64,000 nt of DNA from Metopolophium dirhodum (taxonomy: Eukaryota > Arthropoda > Insecta > Hemiptera > Aphididae), in the NCBI RefSeq assembly GCF_019925205.1, contig NC_083568.1, forward strand, positions 20,272,393 through 20,336,392. The letters are read 5' to 3'. Under the pieces are notes generated by a model. The model did not search any database, was not told the origin of the DNA, and saw only the letters and a list, made by a program, of their open reading frames with translations. Below, one piece after another: positions 13,001-25,819 of this stretch. The first letter of the stretch is position 1; every line of letters begins with the position of its first letter. The translations under genes and the position numbers were made by a program.

Positions 13001-13525
13001 TTGCGTAAAATAATATTGTAAATATAAATGCAAAAATATAATTAAATGCTAGTACTTTTTTTCCGTGTTATCGAGAACAAGAGGAGGAATTGTTGTTGCA
13101 TTAATTCTCCGCTGGCTCCCATCGTTTTATTGGTATAAACAACAATGCATGTTAGCTTACACATCAAAATGCGAGTGCCTATATGTGACCGAGTTTGCTT
13201 ACGTTTTTCATCGTTTTTCAGCAGTTTTCTTCAGTTGGTTTTTTTAAAATAAATATAAAACAAATTGCTTATTTTAGAATTGCATAGGCGTCAAACTAAA
13301 CAATTAACATGAAGAAGCTCGTAGAAATAAAAAGTTTTTAAAAAAAAAAAAAAAATAATGGCGTTTATTGAGGATTTACAATCTGTACATTATATACAAT
13401 AAGTAAATATGATAAGGTATAATAAATAATATAAAACAATGGCTTTGAGTAACGTGTAGGGAGGTTCGCAGTCGAGTCACCCTTTTACAATGAAATTCAA
13501 TTTTTATGAGTAATATAAATGTATT

Positions 13526-13627
13526 TTATTGGTTAAGAAGATCTCTGCACCAGTTACGTTTGAGACGTCTTGTGGGGTTGTCAGGAAGAGTTTTTGAGGC
13601 CAGAAATAAAAAGTTATACAAAATATT
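13526..13627 (-). pseudogene. Possible C-terminal fragment of a retroelement polyprotein
   Basis: On the minus strand an open stretch of about 33 residues ends TLPDNPTRRLKRNWCRDLL and two further residues before a TAA. A basic, tryptophan-containing terminus like this resembles the end of some insect LINE proteins, but this is a weak impression. Downstream on the same strand, AATAAA occurs at about 13367. No other part of the element is visible. Confidence 0.25.
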
Positions 13628-13629
13628 AT

Positions 13630-14399
13630 AAAGCTATTTGTTTTTTTGTATTCTTACAGTGGATAATTTAGTTATTGTAATTAGTAATATTTTTATTTTA
13701 CTTTTCCACGTGAAATGGCTTTTATTGAAAAATAATTATACTTATCAGACATGATTAGGTAAATCGAATTTGTATTTATGTTATAACATTTTTAAAGTGA
13801 TAACTACTAAAACGTCGTTACTGATTTCATAGGTAAACAAAATGAAGCAACTATATTATATTGCCTGACAAAAATACTCACGATAATAATTATTCGTAAT
13901 GTTTTTCACTTTTTTTTTATCTCCTATAAATCTCAGGCACACTAATGCACCTCTATTAGGAAAACGTCCCGTTTGTTTAGAGCAGATTGTTAAAAAAAAA
14001 AACTAATAAAAACTAATGGTCATCAGCGCGAGCAGCCCAACTTGCGAAAAACAAAATGTAAATCGTATTTGCGTTATATATTATAATAATATTATGTAAA
14101 TAACAATAATAATAAAAAAAGTAAATAATATAGTTACTTTTTATTGATGGATTCGAAAATTAAGTTCACCATACAATTATTACTATCGTAAAATATATTG
14201 CATAGTAGTTTTGCATTAGCATTTTGGTCGTAGCTTTTATTTTGTATCACACTGAAATCGCATACACTTTTTTTGCCATTAAAATATTTACAAGCGCGTC
14301 ACATTTTTGACGGGATCGTCCGGAAAGCCGAGAAAAAAAATCTATATCTATAATAATATTATATACCTACACAATTTTATAATAATAATAATATGATGT
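13630..14399. other. AT-rich non-coding stretch
   Basis: Nothing is supported here. It leads into the CpG-rich island on the right. Confidence 0.5.
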
Positions 14400-14995
14400 C
14401 GCACGATTGTTAGGTATGAAAAAAGTTTCCCGAAAAACACATCGGGCGCGAACACGTGTGCTCACCAGGCGTCGTTGCGGGCGTCCGGCGACGTACCCTC
14501 GGCGGCGGTGCCAATTAGCGGCCGCCCAGAACGCAGTCTGCTCGCGCGCGTTGTGGTCCACTCGGAAAGAATTTACAAAAAATAAAAAATAAAAATAATA
14601 AAAAAAAAGTCACCATTAAAAACGCATTGGCAAAGACTATTTATTTCGATTTCGTCGTTTTAAATTTTTTTCCTCACAACAACCACCACTGGTTATTATT
14701 CAAACGGTACGACTATTTCGACGGTGTGCAGTTATATTATTATTATTATTCGTCATCATACCCGCTGGTGCGACTCCGGCCAGGAATGATCTCAACAGTC
14801 CGACGATTACTACTGTACAACTGTCGTTGACTACCCCGCGGACAGACGGTGATCTCAACAGTACGCGACACTGATACATCGACATACGCGTGCACTGCAA
14901 TATTTCGATAAAAATAAAAATATCGTATAATATTATTGCATAATATATTATTATTATTATTATTATTATTGATATTATACGTAACGCGCGACGAC

Positions 14996-15076
14996 ATGTT
15001 TACCGGCGAATCCGCCGCCGCGTCGGCCGACCCGTTCCGGCGTCGACATTGGTTACCTTACCGCGGTAACCCGTGA
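14996..15076 (+). CDS. Candidate upstream ORF, 26 codons
   Basis: ATG at 14996 opens 26 codons ending in TGA at 15074-15076. The stop overlaps another ATG at 15076. The frame is Ala- and Arg-rich. If the exon at 15113 is real, this short frame would lie in its 5' leader and could affect translation; that role is inferred from position only. Confidence 0.2.
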   Translation: MFTGESAAASADPFRRRHWLPYRGNP

Positions 15077-15112
15077 TGGAGGATACGTATACCGTACCGC
15101 GACGTCAGAACC

Positions 15113-15206
15113 ATGTTACCGAGTCGTCGTCTGAACAAAACCGCTCGCACGTACTTTGCGATCGTCGCCGCCGCTGCCGCCGCCGTCGTCGCTTTTCGAA
15201 TTCCGA
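15113..15206 (+). CDS. Candidate first coding exon with N-terminal membrane anchor
   Basis: ATG at 15113 has A at -3. It opens 31 codons plus one base, ending exactly at the consensus donor GTAAGT (15207-15212), so the intron would be phase 1. The predicted start is basic (MLPSRRLNKTARTYF), followed by the hydrophobic stretch AIVAAAAAAVVAF at residues 16-28. That arrangement fits a signal anchor of a type II membrane protein or an uncleaved signal. An alternative frame from ATG 15076 runs to the same donor with an Arg-rich product, so the frame is not certain. No downstream exon was identified in the following AT-rich sequence, so the protein cannot be named. Confidence 0.35.
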
Positions 15207-15260
15207 GTAAGTCGTTCAATATAATTATACAATAATAATACAATCATTATCTTAATGTCT

Positions 15261-18200
15261 TCTTGCTATCGTCACCGTCATATTTTGTGTGTAAACATTA
15301 TACCCCTACCAACTATGCGTAAAGAATCGTTTGAGTATTTTTCAACTTGTCCGTCGTCCGACAGCGTCAATGACAACTTACTCTGATGTCGCGTTGTACC
15401 TGTCGAGTCTTACCTGCGCCCAGAACGCCAACCCGAAACCACTTTGTGTTAAAACCACTTTGTAATAATATTATATTTAAGTTTTTAATGGCAATCGCAC
15501 TAACCAATAAGATTATTTTAAAGCTCACGATGCAAGGACTTTGACTTAAGCCTTGCGTTTATTAACCGGGCGATTTATACCAATCCGAAGTAGGTAATAT
15601 TGGAATAAGGAAATCGAGAGTCTGAATCCGATTGTTCGAATTGTGCACATTTCCAACAGATAATATTTAATTGCAATGAAGAAGCACGTATTTTGTGATA
15701 TTTATTAATTATGTTCAATTCCGAAATACCAGTAGACAAAATACCGCTATTCTACATCATCTAAATCTGTAAATCTAATACGATCCGAAATAATATGCAA
15801 AACTGTATTAAATCTTAACCTTTTTATTTATACAACTAACTACAAGATGGTTTAAGAGGTAAATACATATTATATTAAATTAATACTCTAGCCATTGATC
15901 AAGAACTTGCGTCGGTAGTTTCGTTTACAATTTTTGCATTCCTGTTTTAATATTACAATTAAAAATTCAATATAATATAATATAAGCAAAGACATCTATA
16001 AATCGAGACTGCACACCTGAAGGGCCACGGACGACACCAATCAATTGAGGCAGACTAGAATTTGTCACGCTATTAATTTACTGTTTGACCGTATTTCGTA
16101 TGTAAATATGAGGTATTGTTGAACATAGCTAAACTAATACCTTTATAGTTCAGTCTTATTTCGTATATTTACATAATACATATACATTATAAACTGTTTT
16201 CTATGGAATATACGTATGAAAATGAATAAAATTATAATATACATTATTCGATTTTGGATTATAATGATGTAAAAATATGATACCTACATAAAATACAACT
16301 TTTAAAAGGTCAAAACTTAAATATTTGCCTTCAATATTAAAGTACCTACCAGATTTTTCAATAATATTAGTTGATACATATTTTATTTATAGTTATATAA
16401 AACTTTTAATTTTGTAGTTAAGTATACTGGCAGTACTGCAATTAAAACTTAATGGTTTATTAGCATAAAGCATTGGAATAATTAAATATTGGTTTTAAAT
16501 AATTTAATTTTTATTTGTATAATAAAGTAAAATTGAAAGACAGAAGACACTATAAATATTTAGTTTTATGTTACACACAATTCTTAAAATATTTTATCCA
16601 ATGTTATTTTTGTTTTAAAAATAATTATTTCATAAGTAAATGTTATGTTAAATAAATAAAATACAATATAAACAGTTGAACTTTTATATTAAATGTAGTT
16701 GTGTATTGAATATTAAGCATTTTGGCATTAAACTTTGAAACAATGAACTATATTATGTATATTATATTAGTTCTTTTTTTAGAATAAATAATACCATGTA
16801 GATGTAGGTATGTTACAACAATATAAATAAGTCAAAATATTGATCTGTTTGTGAAATTAGTTTATTGTCAATTTAATAGACGTACCTACTGTTAGATTTT
16901 TATTTAAGATATTTGCAAAATATAGGTTAAAATATAATGAATTAAATTCTCAAAAAAGTATTTACTTCTACACGTTAAAAGTTATATACGCTGTAATTTG
17001 TAGTTGTTTACATAACATCACGTAATCATGAATTATAAAAAAAAATGTCACGGAACAGACAAACCATAATGATGGACATCTAAAATATATCGTAATAAAC
17101 GCATACCAGAACGAAGAAAATATTTGCTGTATCCTTTCACGAGACTTCATTAATTTTCTTTTTGAATTTAATTTGAACTCATTAATAAAGTACGATTTTA
17201 ATTTAATAATATTAGAAGCGTTTTTATATCGAATAACTTTGTGCTCCGTTAGATAATTTAAGTGCATGTAAGAATGCTTATACAAAAGACGTGATATTAT
17301 GATAAGAGAGTTTAATAACACTTTAATAAACTTTTACACTAAAATATTTCTATAAATTTAAATTAAAGTAGTAAGATTATTATACATTTAATTGAAACAT
17401 TAAAATTTTTCAAAATCATAAAGCGGACAAAGGAATAATAAAAAATATTTTACACATTATATAATATTCTCCTATTAAAATTGTTTTAAATACATAGTTA
17501 ATAAAACATTTTTTTGAGTAGATAAAAGTTTTGTTTATAATGTAGATTTTTCTTTTTAATTAATTAAATTGAACCTATTATTTTTTGTCAAAGATGTACT
17601 GTATATTATTATGTAAGTATTGCAAGTACCTAAGTATAACTATTGCATATTCTACATAGTTATTTATTTGATTCTAAAGAATGTTTTTATGATTTTACAT
17701 TATGAAATTTATAAAATGATAATCGAAAAATACGATTTTCTATGATTCAAAATACTATTAATTTTTAATGGTGTTATTCCAATTTCAATTTATAACAATT
17801 TATTCATAGATTTTAGACAGATTAAAAATAATGTATTTTATACTGGTCCCTGATACATACTATATAAATGCCTATACCTATATACATTATTGTAATCAAA
17901 AATATTAATAAAATATATTTTATTCTTGTTAATGTATGCGTCAAAATTAATAGAATGAAAAATAAGTTCACCATCTAAACTAACAAGTATATAAAACGGG
18001 AAATATCAAATAATTTATCAAACATTATAGAAAAGCATAATTTGATGTATACTTTAGCAGTATATTAAATATTTTATACATAGAATAATATAACTAAGAA
18101 TATAGGAACTTGTCTACTAATCACTTTGTAACAATATCGTGTAGGTACATTGATAATAAATAATGCAGTATTATAATTAGTATAGTCATTAAAATAAAAT

Positions 18201-18540
18201 ATATTAATTGATTATCATTGTGGTTAACTTGCAGTAGTAGGTAGTCAAGAATTAAATGTTCATACAATGACATTTTTGTGAAACAGACTCATCATAAGTC
18301 TGAATTAATAAAACAATTTTTGGAGATTTGTTATTTTTCTTGACCACTAAAGTGTCGCTTACACAACAAATATATATATATTTCATCGTGAGTGGCCGTC
18401 CAAATGCTTGTCATTAAAACTTTAGTCTGCTTGCCGTATTTGATGGGCTTTAGGACACTCAGATATAATGCAAGCATTGTGTGTCTAAGTAACTTTATTG
18501 CATGGACTATCTGGAGGAAAAAAATACGAATTTCTACGAT
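15261..18540. other. AT-rich stretch, possible intron
   Basis: No gene, RNA or element is supported. If the exon at 15113-15206 is real, this would be part of its first intron. The open frames (such as 16968-17321 minus) are short, AT-biased and lack domains. The minus-strand frame 18331-18558 has no recognised family. Confidence 0.45.
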
Positions 18541-18720
18541 GAATTGACAAATGTGCAAAAGGTCGATATATCCTCTTAACCTAATCTTTTTTTTCAGACC
18601 TTTAAAGATAAGCGTTCAAAAAAGACTTTTATAAAGGTTATCCTTTGTCGTAAGGCTATACTATTTTTTTTGCGACTACAACGGTTCAATTTCTCATTTT
18701 TATTCATTAAATATTTTTTT
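18541..18720 (+). repeat. Unclassified dispersed repeat, copy 2
   Basis: This is a diverged second copy of the repeat at 12225-12390. TTGACAAATGTG, ATATATCC, CAGACCTTTAAAGATAAG and TCCTTTGTCGTAA appear in the same order and orientation. It is followed by T- and A-rich sequence. It has no coding content. Confidence 0.6.
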
Positions 18721-19365
18721 TAGAAATTTAACGTTACATTAAAAAAAAAATCAACAGTTAAGGGTTTTATCAGCATATAATGTATTCACTTTTATATAAT
18801 CATGATAATATACACACCATATAAATGATAGCATATATATTTTCAGATAAAAATCAATAATTGGAAACGAAGTAAATTCAATACGTATTATGAAAGTATA
18901 AAAATGTAATTAAATATTTATAATTTTTTTTTTTTTTGCTTTAATTTTAATACGACAATTGTTAATGGACTGAAACACATTAGTCACTATTAAATTATAA
19001 TTTTCAAAATAAAGTGTTAAAAACCATTCAGGTAATATTTTAACATTATTCACGTTAGCTGTGGTGTACCCCGTAAAGATGAAAAAAAATAATAATTCCA
19101 GAATCGTATTAATTTTAATCGTTAAATTAAAATAATATAAGCAAAACTAAAATACGATTGAATTTTATTACATGAAATGTAAAGCAACCTTCAAATAGGT
19201 ATATAATAAATAATAGTTTGTGTATTCTTTTTTATTATTATTTAATAAACCTACGGAAACAATAGTCATAGAGTAATGTTGACAAGATTAAATTACATAC
19301 AGATAATATAGAAATATAACGATGCAAAAATTATCATAATGTTATAAATACTACCTACTTAAATA
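18721..19365. other. AT-rich non-coding stretch
   Basis: Nothing is supported here. Confidence 0.5.
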
Positions 19366-19590
19366 CTAAATGATACGATTGGTATGGAGATGAATTTGAT
19401 TGAGGTGGAGTCAAAGTTGTTGTCTTGGTTGAGTGATACACAGGTACATCCTGTAGAAGCATAACATTTTCTCTGTTTTGGGTGTGTCTCTATATTATGC
19501 CATATGGCATTCGGTGAAAGAAAGTTAGATATCAATTCGGACCTCGCAGGCCGTGCATATTGGGGCCTCCTCTTTAGACTTTAGCCATAA
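19366..19590 (-). pseudogene. Broken LINE 3' end (reverse transcriptase C-terminus)
   Basis: Read on the minus strand, GAGGCCCCAATATGCACGG begins a frame reading EAPICTACEVRIDI, a stop, then LSFTEC. The spacing C-x2-C-x7-x-x4-C matches the zinc knuckle seen intact in spacing at 52.6 kb, with the histidine replaced by Leu and an in-frame stop before it. Further on, a frame reads SIKFISIPIVSF then TAG, in the position of the usual C-terminus. It is a dead, highly mutated copy. Confidence 0.55.
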
Positions 19591-21795
19591 AGAAACGATG
19601 TGCAATTTTTGTTTCACTGATTCTAAATTCTAGTGATAATGACTTCTTTGCGTTTTCTATTCTAAATCTAATATTGAACTACTTAATATTTAATAAATAC
19701 AATTCTTCCATCATTTTAATTGCATTATATAAATTGTTTACAATATTCTAGCATTAAAGTATTAAAAAGCGTCAATTTTATTTTTAACAACATTTTAAAT
19801 TTATTTATTCAGAACTTCAGAACTTCCATAGGTTATAAATATCAGTTATTATGTCATTTTGAAAAATTTTATTTTATAAATATGTTATAATCAACGTTTA
19901 CCTGTTCAAACTATTTTTTGTTATAATGCAAAAGTTAGAAATTGTTATTAAAAAGTTGTATTTAATTATAAAGTATTTCCTTTAAATAATCAACTACTTT
20001 TGTTACCATTAATTGAATTTAAATAGTTAAGTTTTTAATTTAAAAGTTCAGAAAACTTTAATTTCTTTGTACAGCGTCTTTTAATTTAATATTTAATTTG
20101 TTGTATGCATATTGATTTTATAAATACAATTTTTTTAGACGATTTTAATTAGCAATCAAATGATGACATGCATATTTTTTTTAATAACAAAAAACCACCA
20201 TTATAGTTACATTATTTTAGGCTCTGGTACTATACTAAAGTAGTTTACAAAACATTTCTTTTCTTTTAAAATTATTAAATTATTAGGTATTCATTACTAT
20301 AGGAGATATAAAAATTGATTTGGTATAATTGAAAAATTTAATATCTTTATATAAATACAATTTGTGGTGGAGTGTATTATTTTTAAATAAAAATAATTAA
20401 GTGTATAATTATTAAAAAAGGTAATTTGTGGTTGTAATGTTTTTCATTAATTGTAAAAAGGATAATTAAATAATTTATTCAACAACTTTTATAGTTCAAA
20501 TTAGGAATAAGAAGCACAAATGAACCGAAGTCAAAAACGCTGTCTAGCTATGTAACCATCATTTGTATTTTCAAATCCCGTCTTTATTTGTCAACGAGAC
20601 ATAATCCTATTTTTCCTTGAATTTGTTTTGACATCTTGATTTTAGCTGAAGTAGGGGCTTTCCACTCACAAACATGCAATTTGTATATTATAAAGTATAA
20701 ATATTCTATAATATTCTGTAAGAAAAAAAAAACAATATAAATTTAAATGCAAAGTGTTAATAAATATAATAAACAATGTAGGTAACTAATATCACTTATT
20801 TTATGTATCATATAAGAAGAGTTAAAATTACTTACAGTAGAATAATTAATCAGAATTATTACAGTAATTGAAAATAACTAAAATAATGATTAAAATGTTG
20901 TTTATAATACTATGCGGTTAACACAAACATAATATTACTACTGTTAAGTAGACATATTAAATAAAAGCTGAGTAAAAAAATGTTTGGATTTGTGTGATAT
21001 TTTTATATTCTTAATTGCATAACATTTAAAGTCGTGTATATTTGGTTAGTTAGTTATTTTTTTGAAGATAATAAATGTATTAAAGTTATTACAAATCCCG
21101 TTTCTTATTATTTTTATTTTAAATGGAATTTTGCCAAATTTCTTATTTAGGTTCTTTATCAGTAGCTGTTCAAATAAATATAAAATGAGACAAATTCTCT
21201 ATGTAAACTATTCGTTATGTGATTTTATTAGCGTTTGATTTGATTGTTACTTCATAATTGAAACTTAAAATAAACAGTTCCAGGAAGAACTTTAAATCTT
21301 CAGGCTTTTAATTATACTACCGTAATGTATTTGATATTTTAATCATTTTCTTTTTTTAATGCATTCATTAAAAATCTTAAACTATGAAAAATGTTTTATT
21401 TTCATAAATGTGTTTATAAAAACTGACCGACTGCTCTGTGCGTATTACAATAATCTCTCATTTAATGGAATTTTTTAACATATAAAATTCACAATTGTTT
21501 ATGATAAATTATTATAATATAGGTTTTATATTCGGCATTAGTGCATATTATAAATATTATGCTTACAACAAAAAATAAATTAATTAAAGCAGGTATTATG
21601 CGCAACTACAAAAGGAAAAATAGCAATATTACAAAGATAAAATAAATATACAAAAATGTGTATGTATCTAACCTATATGTCATGTTTAATTGAAATCTAT
21701 GGAAATAATATTGATTAACCCCTACAATTTAACAGTTATATTTTTATTCACCGTACTGTAGATAGTATATATATTATACTATAGGCATCTACCAT
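19591..21795. other. AT-rich non-coding stretch
   Basis: I see no gene, RNA or element here; CpG is scarce. Confidence 0.5.
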
Positions 21796-21803
21796 CTTTT
21801 AAA

Positions 21804-22413
21804 CAGGGCTTGAAACCGATTAAAATAATTTCGGTTTCGGTTTCAATTTTGTACACAGGTTTTTAATTTTTTCGATTTCGGTTTCAATTTTGTACACAGG
21901 TTTTTAATTTTTTCGATTTCAGTTTCAATTTTTCAATACCGGTATTAAAAATGTTGGTTTTGGTTTCGATTTTGTATACTGGTTTTGGAATTTAACGATT
22001 TCGGTTTCAACTTAGCAATACCGGTATTAAGAAATTTCGGTTCGGTTTCGGTTTTGAATACCGGTTTCTAAATTTTTCGGTTTCAACTTGGCAATACCGG
22101 TATTAAGAAATTTCGGTTGTGATTTCGGTTTTGTATACCGGTTTCCAATTTTCTTTTGCGAATAATGAAATGGTTATCAACATTTTAATCATGATCTCAA
22201 TTTTATTATGAGTATTAATTATGCGTATTAATGGAATTTACGGATTTAAAAACACGTCAATTAAAAAAAAAATAACGATTTCCAATTTTTTCTGATTTCG
22301 ATTTTTAATTTAATACCGGTATCCAATTTTTTTCCGGTTTCGGTTTTGATTACGGTTTTGGTTTCGGTCTTAAAACGGTTTATACCGGTTTCTGAAAAAG
22401 GTTTTAAGCTCTG
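21804..22413. mobile_element. 610-bp hAT-like element with internal tandem repeats
   Basis: The left terminus CAGGGCTTGAAACC pairs with the inverted right terminus CAGAGCTTAAAACC. Flanks CTTTTAAA (21796-21803) and ATTTTAAA (22414-22421) form an 8-bp duplication with one mismatch, typical of hAT insertions. The interior repeats TTTCGGTTTC, ATACCGGT and their variants many times. One unit of about 41 bp (CAATTTTGTACACAGG...) is duplicated at about 21840-21925. There is no coding capacity. Confidence 0.8.
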
Positions 22414-22421
22414 ATTTTAAA

Positions 22422-25400
22422 TTTCATCAAATTTGTCCCTAAACGATTTACCTGTGTTGAATTCTTCTGTGACGAGGCCTTAAATTAATTTTCTACTAGG
22501 AATGTTTTTATATATTAATTCGCTGCTTAAAAACTACAACATTCAAATTAATATATATTAGCCGACCATTTGAACTTAGATCGTCTTTTCATGTTCACGT
22601 CTGGTGATCTATTTTCCAGTTAGATCTTAGTGTACACTGTACAGACCTGCTTTTCTTTTGTCTACAGACCGTTGAATATTTAGTTTTAAACTTGTTTAAT
22701 GTTAGAGTTTATTATCAATTGTATCAATATAAACTGTAAAGTGTACGTTTAAAAGCTCAAGATGTATTTAATACGATTCATCGGTTTTTCTCCAGCCTTT
22801 TTAGACTACAGACTTTTTATAATAATTATTATGGAGTACAACAGATAATAATCTTTTCAATATAGTTGTAACATTTTAAATCCATAACAGTGGTATTTAT
22901 TTTTATGAATTTGGCTGAAAACTTTTAAAATACAAAGTTTTTGTTTGAGAGTATTATACATTATATGTAGACATATAGTACTTTTGAAAATTAAAATGTC
23001 GTGGATAAAATCATAGAATCTATTCAAGTTGTAGGCATAATTAATTGCTTTCTCAATGGAAAATTAGTATTATAAATTCAAATCTATTTCATAGTATGAA
23101 TATTATATATTATAATTAAGTATGTTTTTTACAATTTTTCACTCTAACAATATGCACTACCAATTACTATAAAATATATCTCATTTCTGTTAGTTTTCCT
23201 AGTATTAACCCTTTTCTTTTGACAGTGTTGACGGTTGAGACCTTACATAATTCTACATAAAGTTTTTTACCCGTAAAGCGTATGTATAGTATAATTTACA
23301 TGATATTTACATGATTATTATGAATACATGAGGGGACCTCTGTCAGGTTGTTTTTTATATCTATACATAAATACATAAAACATATTATATAATGTTATAA
23401 TATAACAAATATTATTTAAATTAAACCCTCACATATTTAATGAAAATAAGTAAATATAAGTAAACAGAATATTTTCGAACACGATACTGCACGGCTGATG
23501 CGGATTTAACGATATGTATATTTTATAGGATCCATCAATTTAATTATAAATCCATAATACACTTTTTTTACTACATTTTTTTTTTAGACATTTTGTAATA
23601 CATTATACTGTAACTATTTAAAACTTAATTAATCTGAAAACTTTATGTACTTCATGAAAATTAATATATAAACGCAATATTGATACACATTACACAAACA
23701 CTCACAAGGCCATACGATGATTCTTAATTAAATTAAATTATCTTACCATTAATTATTTAATTTTATACATTTAGATGACAAGTAGGTTAAAAGTTCTTGA
23801 AGAATATAGACCATAACTTCTTTAGAAATCTATAAAAAAAAGGTCTTGACTTTCATTATTTTTATTCAATCATATATGAATATTATTATATTATTAATTA
23901 GCTTTTAATTTTGTGTAACTACTTAAATATATTTTATATACATATAGTGAAGACGTTTTATGTTTATTTATTTTTAACATTTAAGTTATATTATTCCAGT
24001 AACGTTGTTAAAAATGAACTTTTTTCAAATTTACTTTAATGTTTTACTTTATCTAATAAATTGCAATGCGTTTTTAAAATTTGAAATCAATGATCATCGA
24101 AGGAGGTATGCAGAATTTTAATACCTCTATGTATATTTTATATTACAGTATTATATTATATAGGAAGTTCTATAGACTTAGCGTGTTTAAAAAATTAAAA
24201 AAATTAAAAAAATTACCAATGATTTCCAACGGTTTTTTTTTATGTGTTTAATGTAATTTTGTAGGTATTTACATAATATTATGTAAATAATATATCTGCA
24301 TATTTGTATATTATTATTATTATTATTTACATTTACATTAATTATATCCAACAAAAAACTTAAAAGTATTATCGAAATAAATGTTTTTTTAAGAAGCACT
24401 TTAATCAAATTGTATATGTTTATAATACATATATATATGGTATATTAACATTTATTCATTGTTACAATTTATAATTAGGTACATCATACTATATCATAGT
24501 ATAATATATTTTAACTTCGTGGTTATAAACATTTCAATTTCATATTGAGTTAAATATAAACACAACATTTTAAAACTGTTAAAATTAATTTGATCAACAA
24601 CCCATATATTAGCTAAGGCTTTTATTTTTTGTTAGTTTTGCTTGGAATTTTTATGGATAAATCTCAAGAATATTTTTGTTTTTCATCATGTATTATTATA
24701 TTTTCTATATACTTGTTCTGTCGATTATATCTATTAGTATTCAACAAATTTCGATGAAATAGATATTGAATAATATACACAAATATTCGGTGGAATAAAC
24801 ATAATAAACAATGTTAATATACCGTGAAATCGATAAAACCCAGTGATTTAAATATTTTAGGAGTGCCTCAAAATATTGTCGATTATAACTTTGGTTATTA
24901 ATAATAATACTAAGGGTTTCGGTTGTGTTTCATTCCCTGCACAGGGTGAGACGTAGTGTACTATCATATTATATTTGTTGTTTGATATGTTAGGGTAGGT
25001 TACTGCTGTTATTGTAATAATCCACAATATATATTAAAATATTATATTATGATCATGTAGCGAATCTTCTTTTTAGCCATTCGTACAATTACCTATTCGT
25101 AAAATTGTTGGAAACAATCCACTGCGAGTTGTTATAGTGTAACATTGTAACGTGATGGATTTACGACGATTATTATTATGCTCGAGGATATATTATAATA
25201 TTAATATAAATATATATAAATAATAAATATATAATATATATACGCATAATATATAATATGTTATATGTGTGTGTATCTAATAATATAAGCATACAACTAC
25301 CTACGCGAAAGACGCGTGTCTTCGTGTTTTTCGTTTTTTGGTGTGTACTCACACATAGGTACGTCGCCGCCATCGATGGCTGTTCAATTTTCAGACATTT

Positions 25401-25545
25401 CGGTGGACATTTTTGTTTATAAATGGTTGTTCTGGGTTTTAAAGCTATAACAATAATAATTATTGGTTAATCGTTAGTTAAATTATTAATATTATTAATA
25501 ATTATTAATGACGTATTAGTATTCGTATTTTATTTGTATATTGGT
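22422..25545. other. AT-rich non-coding stretch
   Basis: No feature is supported apart from low-complexity AT tracts, with TATATA-rich sequence at about 25190-25262 and (TTA)n at about 24309-24328. Open frames here are AT-driven. Confidence 0.5.
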
Positions 25546-25819
25546 AAATCAAGCATGCATCAAATAGGATTGACGCATATTGTCTACCAATATGTTGCAC
25601 TTATAGCCACTCATCGGCGGTGTCTGCAATCCACCACAGGTGGATTGTCTACTTGATATATCGTTGCAAATTGTTCGCGATCCGACGTAGTCGGATTGCC
25701 TACCAGGGTGGCTGAATTGCACTTACTATTGCGAGTTACATCCAAAAGAATTTGAACAATCACAATTTGTTTAAGAGTTGTCATTTTTTAAGGGCAACGA
25801 AGTGCACGGGATCAGCTAG
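25546..25819 (+). mobile_element. Helitron 3' end (non-autonomous)
   Basis: The right end reads GAAGTGCACGGGATCAGCTAG followed by T. That fits the Helitron CTRR terminus next to a host T, and strongly resembles insect Helitron 3' ends. Upstream lie two short hairpins, CAATCCACC/GGTGGATTG at about 25630-25650 and ATCCGAC/GTCGGAT at about 25679-25698. The word GTCTAC or CCTACC recurs near each. Helitrons have no terminal inverted repeats or target duplications, so the left boundary is a guess. No Rep/helicase coding sequence is present. Confidence 0.55.

Larger units (their letters stand above)
14400..15260. promoter_or_regulatory. CpG-rich island with probable promoter and 5' region
   Basis: The core at 14440-14570 and the part at 14980-15210 are the most CpG-dense sequence in the left half of the window (CGGGCGTCCGGCG, GCGGCCGCC, GCCGCCGCGTCGG). 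A 12-bp direct repeat GATCTCAACAGT occurs at 14788-14799 and 14851-14862; AACAGT resembles an arthropod initiator. A TTA microsatellite is at 14948-14970. Downstream lie an upstream ORF and a candidate coding exon that ends in a consensus splice donor. I infer a plus-strand promoter; the exact transcription start cannot be read. Confidence 0.4.

Noticed and set aside
18331..18558. Minus-strand frame of 75 codons next to the dispersed repeat
   Set aside because: I considered a reverse transcriptase or transposase remnant, but no diagnostic motif is present.
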